64,000 nucleotides of DNA from Streptomyces camelliae. Lineage in GTDB: Bacteria; Actinomycetota; Actinomycetes; Streptomycetales; Streptomycetaceae. Positions 29,414-37,914 of the stretch are shown piece after piece; position 1 is the first letter of the stretch; each line of letters begins with the position of its first letter. The position numbers were made by a program, and so were the translations under genes. Below the pieces are notes generated by a model. It saw only the letters and a program-made list of their open reading frames with translations. It had not been told where the DNA came from and did not search any database. The stretch covers positions 3,596,001-3,660,000 of the forward strand of contig NZ_CP115300.1 in NCBI RefSeq assembly GCF_027625935.1. Direction: 5' to 3'.

Positions 29414-29875
29414 CTACTTGTTGCTGAGCGTCACGTGCAGGAGGTCCTTCAGGAACGGGATCTGCAGCCACGGATTCGGCTGGGCCATCATCGCGAGCAG
29501 GACGATCGCCAGGCCGAGGACGCCGTAGGTGCTGATGTCCGTGAACCGGGAGCGGACGGCGAGCATGCCGACGCCGGGCAGGAGCCAGCGCAGACCCGCG
29601 CCGGCCAGCAGGGCGACGCCGATCAGCAGCGTGCCCGGACGGAACTGGTCCAGCGAGGTCAGCAGCAGGCCGAGCGCGACCGTGCCCAGCACGACCAGCA
29701 GCGGCCACTGCCGGGCAGGGGCCGGCGCGGCACCGGACGCGGCGCGGCCGCCGCCCTCGGGCCGCGCGGTGTCCCTCGTGATCCGCGGGAAGCGACGGGT
29801 GGGCCGCTCGGGACCCCCCTCGGCCGGCTGCGTGCCGCGGGTGGCCGCCCCCGCGCGGGCGCCCTCAGCCGGCAC
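29414..29875 (-). CDS. DUF3017 membrane protein
   Basis: A 153-residue protein with a ~55-residue basic, Pro/Ala-rich cytoplasmic head and three hydrophobic helices ([53 protein letters not shown]). The order and spacing fit DUF3017, a family that follows folD in many actinobacteria. It overlaps the 3' end of folD by 11 bases, so it is co-translated with it. Function is unknown. Confidence 0.88.
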   Translation of the reverse strand: MPAEGARAGAATRGTQPAEGGPERPTRRFPRITRDTARPEGGGRAASGAAPAPARQWPLLVVLGTVALGLLLTSLDQFRPGTLLIGVALLAGAGLRWLLPGVGMLAVRSRFTDISTYGVLGLAIVLLAMMAQPNPWLQIPFLKDLLHVTLSNK

Positions 29876-30719
29876 TGCGCTCCGCCGCCTCGACCACGTT
29901 GACCAGCAGCTGCGCCCGGGTCATCGGGCCCACACCGCCGGGGTTCGGGGAGATCCAGCCGGCCACCTCGGTCACGTCCGGGTGGACGTCGCCGAGGATC
30001 TTGCCCTCGGCGTTGCGGGAGACGCCGACGTCGAGGACGGCGGCGCCGGGCTTGACGTCCTCGGCGCGGATCAGGTGCGGGGAGCCGGCGGCCGCGATGA
30101 TGATGTCGGCCCGCTTGAGGTGGGCGGACAGATCGCGGGTGCCGGTGTGGCACTGGGTCACGGTGGCGTTCTCGCTGCGCCGGGTGAGCAGCAGCGGCAT
30201 CGGACGCCCGATGGTCACGCCCCGCCCGACGACGACGACCTCGGCGCCCTTGATCTCGACGCCGTGGGCACGCAGCAGGGACAGGATGCCGTTGGGGGTG
30301 CAGGGCAGCGGGGCCGGCTCGTTCAGGACGAGGCGGCCGAGGTTCATCGGGTGGAGCCCGTCGGCGTCCTTGGCCGGGTCCATCAGCTCCAGGATGCGGT
30401 TCTCGTCGATGCCCTTGGGCAGCGGCAGCTGGACGATGTAACCGGTGCAGGCAGGGTCCTCGTTCAGCTCGCGGACGACCGCCTCGATCTCCTCCTGGGT
30501 GGCGGTGCCCGGCAGTTCACGCTGGATGGAGGCGATGCCCACCTGGGCGCAGTCGCGGTGCTTGCCGGCGACGTACTTCTGGCTGCCGGGGTCGTCCCCG
30601 ACCAGGATCGTGCCGAGGCCGGGCGTGACGCCCTTCTCCTTCAGCGCCGCCACGCGGGCGGTCAGATCGGACTTGATCGCGGCTGCGGTGGCCTTGCCAT
30701 CGAGAATCTGGGCGGTCAT
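29865..30719 (-). CDS. folD: Methylene-THF dehydrogenase / methenyl-THF cyclohydrolase
   Basis: A 284-residue bifunctional enzyme turning 5,10-methylene-THF into 10-formyl-THF, the one-carbon donor used by purN and purH. Motifs: catalytic Lys in [18 protein letters not shown] (about residue 54), [10 protein letters not shown], the dehydrogenase loop [12 protein letters not shown], and [18 protein letters not shown] near the C-terminus. The ATG at 30719 matches the family start. It is first in a two-gene operon with DUF3017. The divergent intergenic region (30720-30989) includes a small inverted repeat at 30812-30831; no ZTP riboswitch signature was found. Confidence 0.97.
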   Translation of the reverse strand: MTAQILDGKATAAAIKSDLTARVAALKEKGVTPGLGTILVGDDPGSQKYVAGKHRDCAQVGIASIQRELPGTATQEEIEAVVRELNEDPACTGYIVQLPLPKGIDENRILELMDPAKDADGLHPMNLGRLVLNEPAPLPCTPNGILSLLRAHGVEIKGAEVVVVGRGVTIGRPMPLLLTRRSENATVTQCHTGTRDLSAHLKRADIIIAAAGSPHLIRAEDVKPGAAVLDVGVSRNAEGKILGDVHPDVTEVAGWISPNPGGVGPMTRAQLLVNVVEAAERSAG

Positions 30720-30811
30720 ACCCCCATCCTCGCGGATGACCGGGCCTCGGTTCCAATCCGGAGGCCCAGGGTTCCCATCCGGATACCACTCCACCCGCCC
30801 TTTGATCAACC

Positions 30812-30831
30812 GTGTTGCACTTGCACAACAC
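30812..30831. promoter_or_regulatory. Inverted repeat in the folD divergent promoter region
   Basis: GTGTTG and CAACAC flank eight bases at 30812-30831, and the hexamer TTGCAC is tandemly repeated inside. It is 93 bases from the folD ATG and 158 from the divergent start. It could be an operator for either gene; the evidence is the symmetry only. Confidence 0.35.
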
Positions 30832-30989
30832 CTCCACTCTTCGGCTGGACAAGCCCATATCCGGTCAAGAACGATGAGCACACAGTGCAGCGGGCAGCTC
30901 ATCGGGGGGACGAACCGCATCTGTAGAAACGATTCCTCCGTGCGGTGCCGCGCCTCGTCCCCGCACTCGACCATCGGAGGAACACCACC

Positions 30990-31550
30990 ATGAGCTTCGG
31001 CGACCCGAACAACCCCTACGGGCCCCCGCAGGGCCAGCAGCAGGGCTACGGTTACCCGCAGCAGCCGCAGCAGCCCGGTTACGGCTACCCGGCCGCGCCG
31101 CCCGTCCAGCAGTCGTACGGCATGGGCGCCCCGATGACCGCCATGCCGGGCAACGTCAGCGCGGCGCGCGTACTGCTCTGGGTGATCGTCGGCTTCCAGG
31201 TGATCGGCGTGGCGATCTTCGCCTACGCCGGTGTGGTCATCAAGAAAGCCAAGGACGACAGCTCCATATCCCTCCCGTCGACCCTCAGGGACTACCAGCC
31301 CGGTGAGATGTGGGCCTTCGCGGTACTCGCGCTCGCCTGGCTGGTGTGGGCGGCCGTGCTGGCGTCGAGGTTCAACACCGGCGGCAACGGTCTGCGCGTC
31401 ACGGCGCTGGTCTTCGGCATCCTCACCGCGGTGATCGCGGTCTTCCCGTTCACGTTCGCGGGCATCTTCCACCTGGTGCTCGGCATCCTGATCGCCTGCT
31501 TCGTGGGCGGCTCCAACGGCAAGGCCTGGTTCAACCGCCCGCGCTACTGA
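30990..31550 (+). CDS. Small membrane protein with Pro/Gln/Tyr-rich N-terminus
   Basis: A 186-residue protein. The first ~50 residues are a low-complexity cytoplasmic arm made of [15 protein letters not shown] repeats. Four hydrophobic helices follow (about 58-82, 104-126, 133-150, 152-172), with a short Lys/Asp-rich loop between the first two. Similar Pro-rich-arm membrane proteins are numerous in actinobacteria and of unknown role. The ATG at 30990 has a GGAGGAA box eight bases upstream. It stands alone, with a terminator hairpin at 31590. Confidence 0.8.
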   Translation: MSFGDPNNPYGPPQGQQQGYGYPQQPQQPGYGYPAAPPVQQSYGMGAPMTAMPGNVSAARVLLWVIVGFQVIGVAIFAYAGVVIKKAKDDSSISLPSTLRDYQPGEMWAFAVLALAWLVWAAVLASRFNTGGNGLRVTALVFGILTAVIAVFPFTFAGIFHLVLGILIACFVGGSNGKAWFNRPRY

Positions 31551-31589
31551 ACCGGTGCGCGGGACAGACCAGTTCGCGCCAATCAGCAT

Positions 31590-31632
31590 CCAGGGCCGTG
31601 TCTCACCCATCAGAGGGGAGGCACGGCCCTGG
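31590..31632 (+). terminator. 11-bp hairpin after the Pro-rich membrane protein
   Basis: CCAGGGCCGTG (31590-31600) pairs with its exact complement at 31622-31632 across a 21-base loop. It is 40 bases past the stop codon and 70 bases before the FHA-like gene. Confidence 0.65.
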
Positions 31633-31701
31633 TGTGTCCCCCTAGGCTGGCCGGGGTAGCCGTACTGACCCGGCTAACCGTCAGGCACGGGGAGACGCAC
31701 C

Positions 31702-32439
31702 GTGTACAGCATCATCGTCGTACCTCCGCCGACCACGGAGGACGACCGCCAGCAGATCCACCTCGCCCCCGGCGAACGCCTCAGCTTCGGGCGGGCGCCC
31801 GAGAGCGGCCTGCCGATCCCGCACGACGGGGTCTCGCGCCGGGCCGGTGAGCTCACCGCCCAGGGCACGTTCTGGATACTGAGCAACCTGTCGGCGCGGC
31901 AGACGTACGTCGTGGAGAACCCCGAGGGCGCCGGCGAGCACATCAAGGTCGGGCCGGGCCGGCTGGACGCACCCGTCCCCTTCGAGTTCTCCCGGATCGT
32001 CCTGCCCGCCGCCGGTGACCTGCTGCCCATCGAGGTCTGGGCCCCGCGCCACGACTACGTGAGCGACGACGGCGGACCGGACGGCGACACCACCGCCGCC
32101 GCCTTCTCCGTCGACCGCACCAAGCGCTACTTCGCCGTCCTGGCCGCCCTGTGCGAACCCCGCCTGCGCGGCGACCCGCACGCCCCGCTGCCCACGGTCG
32201 ACCAGGTGGTGGACCGGCTGCGCCCCAACTGGCCCTCCGCGTCCCGCACGTCCGTGCAGTGGAACATCGACTACCTCGCCGTGAAGCTGCGGCTCAAACC
32301 CGGTCCGGAGAGCGCCGATCCGGGACCCCGGCTCAACGGAAAGAAGGAGTCCCTGGTCTCCCTGGCGCTCCGGTTCGACGTCGTGCGCGAGGACGACCTG
32401 GTCGTGCTGACCACGTCGGCCAGTCGGGCAGCCCGGTGA
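31702..32439 (+). CDS. FHA-like domain protein coupled to a Ser/Thr kinase
   Basis: A 245-residue protein. The N-terminal ~110 residues look like an FHA phosphothreonine-binding fold (RLSFGRAPESGLPIPHDGVSRRAGEL..., LSNLSARQTYV). The usual His after VSR is missing (VSRRAG), so binding to phosphate is uncertain. The C-terminal half (TKRYFAVLAALCEPRL..., LPTVDQVVDRLRPNWPSASRTSVQWNIDYLAVKL) looks like a winged-helix domain that accompanies such FHA modules in actinobacteria. GTG at 31702 is the start. Its stop overlaps the kinase GTG (GTGA), so the two proteins are made together and this one is a probable substrate or adaptor of the kinase. Confidence 0.72.
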   Translation: MYSIIVVPPPTTEDDRQQIHLAPGERLSFGRAPESGLPIPHDGVSRRAGELTAQGTFWILSNLSARQTYVVENPEGAGEHIKVGPGRLDAPVPFEFSRIVLPAAGDLLPIEVWAPRHDYVSDDGGPDGDTTAAAFSVDRTKRYFAVLAALCEPRLRGDPHAPLPTVDQVVDRLRPNWPSASRTSVQWNIDYLAVKLRLKPGPESADPGPRLNGKKESLVSLALRFDVVREDDLVVLTTSASRAAR

Positions 32440-33956
32440 CCGAGCCGTACGCCGTACCGGTGCCCAGGGGCTACCGGGCCGGTGTCTGGGAGGTGCGCGA
32501 GCCGATCGCGACGGGCGCCTTCGGCAGCGTGTACGCGGCCCGGCGCGCCGAGAACTCCGCGGGCTGTCCGGACCTGCCCGCCACCGCCGCCCTCAAGTTC
32601 CTGCCCACCGGCACCAACACCCCACGCCAGCTCGCCCACCTGCGCGAACTCATCGACCGCGAGGTCGAGTTGCACCGCCGGCTGCGCCGCCCCCGGCTGA
32701 TCCGGATGTACGAGACCCTCGTCCTGGACGACCCCGCCCGGCCCGCCCTCGACGGCGCCACCGTCCTCGTCCTGGAGCGCGGCGAAGGGTCCGTGTCCGC
32801 CCTGCTCGCCACCGACCCCCGCCCGGCGGCCGGTCCCGCCCTGCTCGCCCAGATCTGCGAGGGCCTGGCCCAGCTGCACCGCGCCGGCTGGGTGCACGGC
32901 GATCTCAAACCGGCCAACGTGCTGCTGATGGCGGACGGTTCGGCCAAGCTCACCGACTTCAACATGGCCGCCGAACTGGAGGGCACCCACGCCTACACCC
33001 CCGCCTTCTCCACCCCCGACTACACCCCGCCCGAGCTGCTGTGGGCGGAGATCGGAGAGCGCGGCCGACGGATCCGCCCCTCCGCCGACGTCTGGGCCTT
33101 CGGCGTCCTCGCCCATCTCGTCCTCACCGGCTCCTTTCCGCTCCCCGGCGCCACCCCGTCGGCCCGCCGTGACGCGGCGGCCGCCTACGCGCGCGGCACC
33201 GACGAGCTGCGCCTGTCCGCCGAACTGCCGGACAGCTGGCGGGAGATCGTCCGCGCCTGTCTGACCCGTACGCACGCGGACCGCATCACCACGGAGGCGC
33301 TGCTACGTCGCGTGGCGGCGGCGGCCGGTACGGCCCGCTCCCCGCGCCCGTTCCCCCGGCGCGGACGCCGGCCGGTGGTGATCGCCGCCGCCACCGTCGC
33401 CCTCGCGGCCCTCGGCTACGGCATCAGCACCTGGATGGCGGACGACACCGACACGGCCGCCCTGGCGCGTTACGGCGCCGCGGAGCTGCGTACCGACAAG
33501 GGCGTCCCGGTGCAGTACCGCCGCCTGATCGTGGATGCCGCCCACTTCTGCACCCGCCCCGACGTCACCCCCGTCCTCATCGCGGCGATGCTCAAGTCGG
33601 AGAGCGACTTCGACCCGAACCTCTCCGACCCCGGCAACATGGAGTACGGCATCGCCCGCTGGACCCCCGACGTGCTGCGCTGGTGGATGCAGGACAACGG
33701 CGTCCCCGCGTCCGCGACCACCACTCCCCCGCTCACCCCCTCCGTCTCCATCCCGGCCATGGGCCGCTACCTGTGCTACATGGACCCCCGCCTGAAACCG
33801 GGCCTGCCCGGCGACCGGCGGGTGCTGCTCGCCGCGTCGTACCGGACGTCGTACGGGAAGGTGAACGACACGGGCGGAGTTCCCCCGAAGTACCGCGACT
33901 ACTGCGCCCGTGTCGCCCACTACCTCCAGGAGTACGCGCCCCCGGGAAAGAAGTGA
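32436..33956 (+). CDS. Transmembrane Ser/Thr kinase with extracellular lytic-transglycosylase-like domain
   Basis: A 506-residue protein. Kinase domain about residues 18-295: Gly loop ATGAFGSVYAAR, ATP Lys in AALKFL (54), catalytic loop HGDLKPANVLL (Asp 156, Asn 161), metal loop DFN in place of DFG (174-176), then TPPE for APE. One transmembrane helix spans about 313-331. The outside region (345-506) carries VTPVLIAAMLKSESDFDPNL then EYGIARWTP, matching the Glu-Ser catalytic segment and following Gly motif of SLT-type lysozyme-like domains. This suggests a kinase that senses or cuts peptidoglycan, in place of PASTA repeats. The kinase substitutions and whether the SLT domain is active are open questions. 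It is coupled to the FHA-like gene upstream. Confidence 0.85.
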   Translation: MTEPYAVPVPRGYRAGVWEVREPIATGAFGSVYAARRAENSAGCPDLPATAALKFLPTGTNTPRQLAHLRELIDREVELHRRLRRPRLIRMYETLVLDDPARPALDGATVLVLERGEGSVSALLATDPRPAAGPALLAQICEGLAQLHRAGWVHGDLKPANVLLMADGSAKLTDFNMAAELEGTHAYTPAFSTPDYTPPELLWAEIGERGRRIRPSADVWAFGVLAHLVLTGSFPLPGATPSARRDAAAAYARGTDELRLSAELPDSWREIVRACLTRTHADRITTEALLRRVAAAAGTARSPRPFPRRGRRPVVIAAATVALAALGYGISTWMADDTDTAALARYGAAELRTDKGVPVQYRRLIVDAAHFCTRPDVTPVLIAAMLKSESDFDPNLSDPGNMEYGIARWTPDVLRWWMQDNGVPASATTTPPLTPSVSIPAMGRYLCYMDPRLKPGLPGDRRVLLAASYRTSYGKVNDTGGVPPKYRDYCARVAHYLQEYAPPGKK

Positions 33957-34001
33957 CCCTGAGACTTCAGAGGTACCGGCGGGCGGGGACGACTGGGACT
34001 G

Positions 34002-34520
34002 TTGGACCACTCCACCGGGGCGCCACGGCATCACGGCGGAGCGACCGGATCAGTTCCTGCCAAGCCCGCCGCACTGCTCATCGCGGCCACCGCTCTCGTC
34101 GCCGGCTCCACGGTCGCGGCCACGGCCGCCGCCCCGGACGGCACCCGGGTCACCAGCGTCCAGCAGGTCGCCGACCACGTCCTCGCCGGCCACCCGAAGG
34201 CGCTCTCGTCCTCCGCCGACCAGGTCCGCTACGACGGCCTGACCCTCACCAAGGCCGCAAAGGGCAAGGTCAGCGCCAAGGACCTGGACTGCGCCTACGG
34301 CCACCTGTGCATGCTCGTCAACGGCACCAAGTTCGACTTCTACAAGTGCCAGACGTGGACCGTCCAGAACTGGACCGGCGACGGCCCGTTCACCAACAAC
34401 CAGACCCCGGGCACGGTCGCCCGCTTCTACAACCAGGACGGCAGCCTCCGCTGGACCTCGACGGCCTACGAAGCCGGCACGGCCAACTGGGACCCGGTCT
34501 ACTCCCTGCGGCCCTGCTGA
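34002..34520 (+). CDS. Secreted peptidase inhibitor I36-like protein
   Basis: A ~172-residue exported protein with a signal sequence (AALLIAATALVAGSTVAATAAAPD) and a mature C-terminal domain beginning CAYGHLCMLVNGTKFDFYKC. The paired Cys, aromatic-rich strands (WTVQNWTGDGPFTNNQT, FYNQDG) and size resemble the gamma-crystallin-like SMI/I36 inhibitors of Streptomyces. Inhibition of a metalloprotease is therefore possible but not shown. The only usable in-frame start is TTG at 34002, preceded by a weak GGGAC, so the exact start is uncertain. It is 45 bases after the kinase stop and could be in the same transcript. Confidence 0.65.
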   Translation: MDHSTGAPRHHGGATGSVPAKPAALLIAATALVAGSTVAATAAAPDGTRVTSVQQVADHVLAGHPKALSSSADQVRYDGLTLTKAAKGKVSAKDLDCAYGHLCMLVNGTKFDFYKCQTWTVQNWTGDGPFTNNQTPGTVARFYNQDGSLRWTSTAYEAGTANWDPVYSLRPC

Positions 34521-34541
34521 CCCCGGTGGCCTAGCAGACCA

Positions 34542-34581
34542 GACGGCCTCCGGCTCCCTCGGGGGAGGGCCGGAGGCCGTC
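34542..34581. terminator. 13-bp hairpin between the I36-like gene and hicA
   Basis: GACGGCCTCCGGC (34542-34554) pairs exactly with 34569-34581; the 14-base loop can pair further (CCCTC/GGGGG). It lies between convergent genes and can end both transcripts. Confidence 0.8.
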
Positions 34582-34607
34582 ACTTCTGTGCTCGGTGTGG
34601 CGTGGCG

Positions 34608-34833
34608 CTACTTCAGGTGCTGCTCCAGGTCGTCCACGGTCCAGTCGGCCTGGCGGAGAATGGAGCGAAGGGTGCCGGGCGCGAGGCTGCGATGGAGAGG
34701 CACGATGACGGTCCGCTCGCCGCATGCGGTACTTGGCATGGCTGCCACGGGTGGTGATGTGCTCGAATCCGCCCCGCTCCAGGGCCTTGGCAATGGCCAC
34801 GCCGGACAGGTCTGCGGGGACAGCAGGGCTCAT
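34608..34833 (-). pseudogene. hicA: HicA-type mRNA interferase toxin, frameshifted
   Basis: The first frame gives LSGVAIAKALERGGFEHITT followed by RGSHAKYRM, the HicA start with the catalytic His of GSH. It then runs into unrelated sequence. A second frame continues exactly where needed: GERTVIVPLHRSLAPGTLRS then ILRQADWTVDDLEQHLK and a TAG at 34608. A single base too many (or two too few) in the CGCATGCGG stretch near 34719-34727 accounts for both. The dsRBD-like toxin is thus broken in this sequence unless the shift is a sequencing error. Its ATG at 34833 overlaps the hicB stop (ATGA). Confidence 0.8.
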
Positions 34834-35045
34834 GCGACGCGCCGCACTTCGACGGGGGCAGTGATCACGTCGGTGACCTCGGGAGCGGGAGCGTCCTCGA
34901 AGTAGAGCTCCAGCGCCTCACGCAGGTTCTCCCGGGCCTCTTCGATGGTCTCTCCCTGGGAGGTGACCTCGACCTGGAGACAGCGGGCCACGTACCACTC
35001 ACCCTCGTGAGTGATCGCAGCGGTCAGGTGCAGTGTGTCAGCCAT
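34830..35045 (-). CDS. hicB: HicB-type antitoxin
   Basis: A 71-residue protein with the HicB partial RNase-H-like fold: LTAAITHEGEWYVARCLQVEV, SQGETIEEARENLREALELYF. This is the short form lacking a C-terminal DNA-binding domain. It should bind and neutralise HicA and is placed first in the hicB-hicA operon, overlapping hicA by four bases. Since the toxin gene is frameshifted, the antitoxin may now be a relic or protect against related toxins. The ATG at 35045 begins the conserved domain. Confidence 0.85.
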   Translation of the reverse strand: MADTLHLTAAITHEGEWYVARCLQVEVTSQGETIEEARENLREALELYFEDAPAPEVTDVITAPVEVRRVA

Positions 35046-35108
35046 ACCGCCAGTCTGGCACTCACCCTCCTCCCCGGCAGCGGCTCTGCCCATAGTCACC
35101 CGTAATGG

Positions 35109-35312
35109 TCAGAGCTCACTGTTTCTGATCAGGTCGAGGAAGGGGGCCCAGGCGGGGGTGGGGATGAGGAGGATGGGGCCGTGGGGGGTCTTGGAGTCGC
35201 GGACGGGGACGACTCCCTGCGGGGCATCGGCTACTTCGACGCAGTCGCCGGCCGTGTCGCTGCTGTAGCTGCTCTTGCGCCAAGTGACGAGGCTTGGTGC
35301 GACGAAGCCCCG
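35109..35312 (-). pseudogene. DUF397 protein, 5' end missing
   Basis: The minus strand reads APSLVTWRKSSYSSDTAGDC then VEVADAPQGVVPVRDSKTPH, a clear DUF397 domain, and ends GPILLIPTPAWAPFLDLIRN with a TGA at 35109. Upstream there is no usable start codon, and the frame runs into a stretch belonging to the opposite-strand ATPase fragment. DUF397 proteins normally follow an XRE (DUF5753) regulator in Streptomyces; that gene is absent here. Confidence 0.7.
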
Positions 35313-35317
35313 GCGCG

Positions 35318-35443
35318 GACGAGGAGTCCGGCCGGGGCCTGTTACTGGTCGACGCGGTGGCCGAGCGCTGGGGCGTGGAGCACGGCCCCAGCGGCAAAAC
35401 GGTGTGGTGCGAACTCAGTGGAAGAAGTGACGCGTGCCCGTGA
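35318..35443 (+). pseudogene. C-terminal fragment of a histidine-kinase-like ATPase (anti-sigma type)
   Basis: The plus strand reads DEESGRGLLLVDAVAERWGV then [13 protein letters not shown], the last G-box and strand of RsbW/HATPase_c-type ATP-binding proteins that accompany XRE-DUF397 pairs. The N-terminal two thirds are missing. The natural stop appears lost, the frame running over the purH stop to 35443. It includes a TTA Leu codon, which I did not find in frame in the intact genes I scanned. It faces away from the DUF397 stump, as expected if a deletion removed the middle of a divergent locus. Confidence 0.6.
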
Positions 35444-36989
35444 AGTACATCGTCACGCCCGCCTTCTGCGCGGCCTCGACCACCTGCTCGTCACGGATCG
35501 ACCCGCCCGGCTGGACGATTGCCCGGACACCGGCGTTGATGAGGATCTCGGGGCCGTCCGGGAAGGGGAAGAAGGCGTCGGACGCGGCGTAGGAGCCCCG
35601 CGCGCGCTCCTCGCCCGCCCGCTCGACGGCGAGCTTGCAGGAGTCGACGCGGTTGACCTGGCCCATGCCGACGCCGACCGAGGCGCCGTCCTTGGCGAGG
35701 AGGATCGCGTTGGACTTGACCGCGCGGCAGGCCTTCCAGGCGAAGGCCAGCTCCGCCAGTTCGGCCTCGCTCAGGGCCTCGCCGGACGCCAGGGTCCAGT
35801 TGGCGGGGTCGTCGCCGTCGGCCTGGAGGCGGTCGGTGACCTGGAGCAGGAGGCCACCGTCGATCTGCTTGGCCTCGACGCGGTTGCAGGGCGCGCTCGG
35901 GGCCTTCAGGACGCGGATGTTCTTCTTCTTGGTGAGGGCTTCGAGGGCCCCCTCCTCGTAGTCCGGCGCGACGATGACCTCGGTGAAGATGTCCGCGACC
36001 TTCTCGGCCATCTCCTTGCTGACCGGGCGGTTCACGGCGATGACACCGCCGTACGCGGAGACCGGGTCGCAGGCGTGCGCCTTGCGGTGCGCCTCGGCGA
36101 CGTCCGAACCGACCGCGATACCACAGGGGTTGGCGTGCTTGATGATCGCGACGCAGGGCTCGTCGTGGTCGTACGCGGCACGGCGCGCGGCGTCCGTGTC
36201 CGTGTAGTTGTTGTACGACATCTCCTTGCCGTGCAGCTGCTCGGCGGCCGCGAGGCCGCCCGTGCCGTCGACGTAGAGGGCGGCGGGCTGGTGCGGGTTC
36301 TCGCCGTAGCGCAGGGTGTTCTCGCGCTCGAAGGTGGCGCCGAGGAAGTCGGGGAACTGGGACTCGTCGACGGGGGCGTAGGACGAGGCGAACCAGGAGG
36401 CGACGGCGACGTCGTAGGAGGCGGTGTGCTGGAAGGCCTCGGCGGCGAGCCGCTTGCGGGCGGTGAGGTCGAAACCGCCGTCCTTCACGGCCGCGAGGAC
36501 GTCGGCGTACCGCTCGGGGCTGGTGACGACGGCGACGGAGGGGTGGTTCTTGGCGGCGGCACGGACCATCGACGGGCCGCCGATGTCGATCTGCTCGACG
36601 CACTCGTCGTCGGAGGCGCCCGAGGCGACGGTCTCACGGAAGGGGTAGAGGTTGACGACGACGAGGTCGAACGGCTCGACGCCCAGCTCGGCGAGCTGCT
36701 CGCGGTGGCTGTCCAGCCGCAGGTCGGCGAGGATGCCCGCGTGGACCTTGGGGTGCAGGGTCTTGACCCGGCCGTCCAGGCACTCGGGGAAGCCGGTCAG
36801 CTCCTCGACCTTGGTGACGGGGACGCCGGCGACGGCGATCCGGGAGGCAGTGGAGCCGGTGGAGACGAGCTGGACACCGGCCTCGTGCAGCCCCTGCGCC
36901 AGCTCTTCCAGCCCGGTCTTGTCGTAGACGCTGACGAGCGCGCGCCGGATGGCCCGCTTGCTGCTGCTGTCGTTGGTCTGGGCGGTCAC
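35415..36989 (-). CDS. purH: Bifunctional AICAR transformylase / IMP cyclohydrolase
   Basis: A 524-residue enzyme for the last two steps of IMP synthesis. The N-terminal IMP cyclohydrolase domain begins [33 protein letters not shown] and includes [13 protein letters not shown]. The C-terminal transformylase has the conserved [14 protein letters not shown] and [11 protein letters not shown] segments and ends in TGTRHFFH. It uses 10-formyl-THF from FolD. The ATG overlaps the purN stop by four bases, making a purN-purH operon. Length and ends match the family. Confidence 0.98.
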   Translation of the reverse strand: MTAQTNDSSSKRAIRRALVSVYDKTGLEELAQGLHEAGVQLVSTGSTASRIAVAGVPVTKVEELTGFPECLDGRVKTLHPKVHAGILADLRLDSHREQLAELGVEPFDLVVVNLYPFRETVASGASDDECVEQIDIGGPSMVRAAAKNHPSVAVVTSPERYADVLAAVKDGGFDLTARKRLAAEAFQHTASYDVAVASWFASSYAPVDESQFPDFLGATFERENTLRYGENPHQPAALYVDGTGGLAAAEQLHGKEMSYNNYTDTDAARRAAYDHDEPCVAIIKHANPCGIAVGSDVAEAHRKAHACDPVSAYGGVIAVNRPVSKEMAEKVADIFTEVIVAPDYEEGALEALTKKKNIRVLKAPSAPCNRVEAKQIDGGLLLQVTDRLQADGDDPANWTLASGEALSEAELAELAFAWKACRAVKSNAILLAKDGASVGVGMGQVNRVDSCKLAVERAGEERARGSYAASDAFFPFPDGPEILINAGVRAIVQPGGSIRDEQVVEAAQKAGVTMYFTGTRHFFH

Positions 36990-37624
36990 TGGATAACTAC
37001 CTTTCGTCCCTCAATGCGATAGCCGTTGCGGGCGAGCCGCCCCACGACCTCGACGAGCAGCCTTCGCTCGACTTCCTTGATGCGCTCGTGCAGCGCGCTC
37101 TCGTCGTCCTCGTCCCGGATCTCGACCACGCCCTGGGCGATGATCGGGCCGGTGTCGACGCCGTCGTCGACGAAGTGGACGGTGCAGCCGGTGACCCTGA
37201 CGCCGTACGCGAGCGCGTCGCGGACGCCATGGGCCCCGGGGAAACTGGGGAGGAGGGCGGGATGGGTGTTGACGATCCGCCCGCCGAACCGAGCGAGGAA
37301 TTCCTTCCCGAGGATCTTCATGAACCCGGCGGAGACGACGAGGTCCGGCTCGTAGGCGGCCACGGCCTCGGTGAGGGCGGCGTCCCACTCCTCCCGGCCG
37401 CCGAAGTCCTTGACCTTGCAGACGAAGGTGGGCAGCCCGGCGCGCTCGGCACGGGCGAGCCCCTCGATGCCGTCACGGTCGGCCCCCACGGCGACGACCG
37501 CGGCGCCGTACTGCTCGGCTCCGGTGCGCGCGATCTCGTCGAGCAGCGCCTGAAGATTGGTGCCGGATCCGGAGACCAGCACGACGAGACGCTTGACCGC
37601 GGGGGCAGCGTGGGTGGCGGCCAC
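36986..37624 (-). CDS. purN: Phosphoribosylglycinamide formyltransferase
   Basis: A 212-residue enzyme adding the first formyl group in purine synthesis from 10-formyl-THF. Motifs: [17 protein letters not shown] (N-terminal strand and phosphate loop), [40 protein letters not shown] with catalytic Asn/His, and [16 protein letters not shown] with the catalytic Asp. GTG at 37624 ([14 protein letters not shown]) is preferred because GAAAGGGCC precedes it and upstream sequence is not family-like. A perfect palindrome at 37671-37684 is 46 bases upstream, within the likely promoter. Confidence 0.96.
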   Translation of the reverse strand: MAATHAAPAVKRLVVLVSGSGTNLQALLDEIARTGAEQYGAAVVAVGADRDGIEGLARAERAGLPTFVCKVKDFGGREEWDAALTEAVAAYEPDLVVSAGFMKILGKEFLARFGGRIVNTHPALLPSFPGAHGVRDALAYGVRVTGCTVHFVDDGVDTGPIIAQGVVEIRDEDDESALHERIKEVERRLLVEVVGRLARNGYRIEGRKVVIQ

Positions 37625-37670
37625 GGAGGAGGCCCTTTCTCGGGATCTCGGATACGACCTGGGTCTTGTA

Positions 37671-37684
37671 CATTCGTACGAATG
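37671..37684. promoter_or_regulatory. Perfect 14-bp palindrome in the purN promoter
   Basis: CATTCGTACGAATG equals its own reverse complement. On the minus strand TACAAG, a possible -10 box, follows it directly, so the palindrome would lie in the promoter spacer or -35 zone, where a repressor could block purN-purH transcription. The regulator is unknown. Confidence 0.55.
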
Positions 37685-37860
37685 CTTCGCGCCCCTGGAT
37701 ACGGGGAACTCTACGAAGCAGCCGACCGCCAGCAACGATACCGGCACACCGGGCAGCCCCCAGGGGACGGGGGTCTGGCCGGAAGGTAGCGTTCGGGAGG
37801 AACCGGCTCGGGAACGCGCACGCGGTGCGGTGCGTTTCCGGGGTGGAAGCTCACATCGGA

Positions 37861-37890
37861 CAGCCGTATCCAGCCGGATCCAGCCGTATC
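37861..37890. repeat. Three tandem 10-bp repeats
   Basis: CAGCCGTATC, CAGCCGGATC and CAGCCGTATC stand in a row just upstream of the membrane protein start at 37915. They may be iterative operator half-sites or chance. Confidence 0.5.
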
Positions 37891-37914
37891 CACCTAGGGG
37901 AAGACGCTCTCTTG

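Noticed and set aside
30720..30989. ZTP (pfl) riboswitch upstream of folD
   Set aside because: The CCGCCUGGGCA-type 3' core is absent in either orientation.
34700..34740. Programmed frameshift in hicA
   Set aside because: No slippery run or downstream structure typical of recoding; a simple one-base change explains it better.
37625..37914. ZTP riboswitch upstream of purN
   Set aside because: No matching core or pseudoknot elements; the palindrome is better explained as a protein site.
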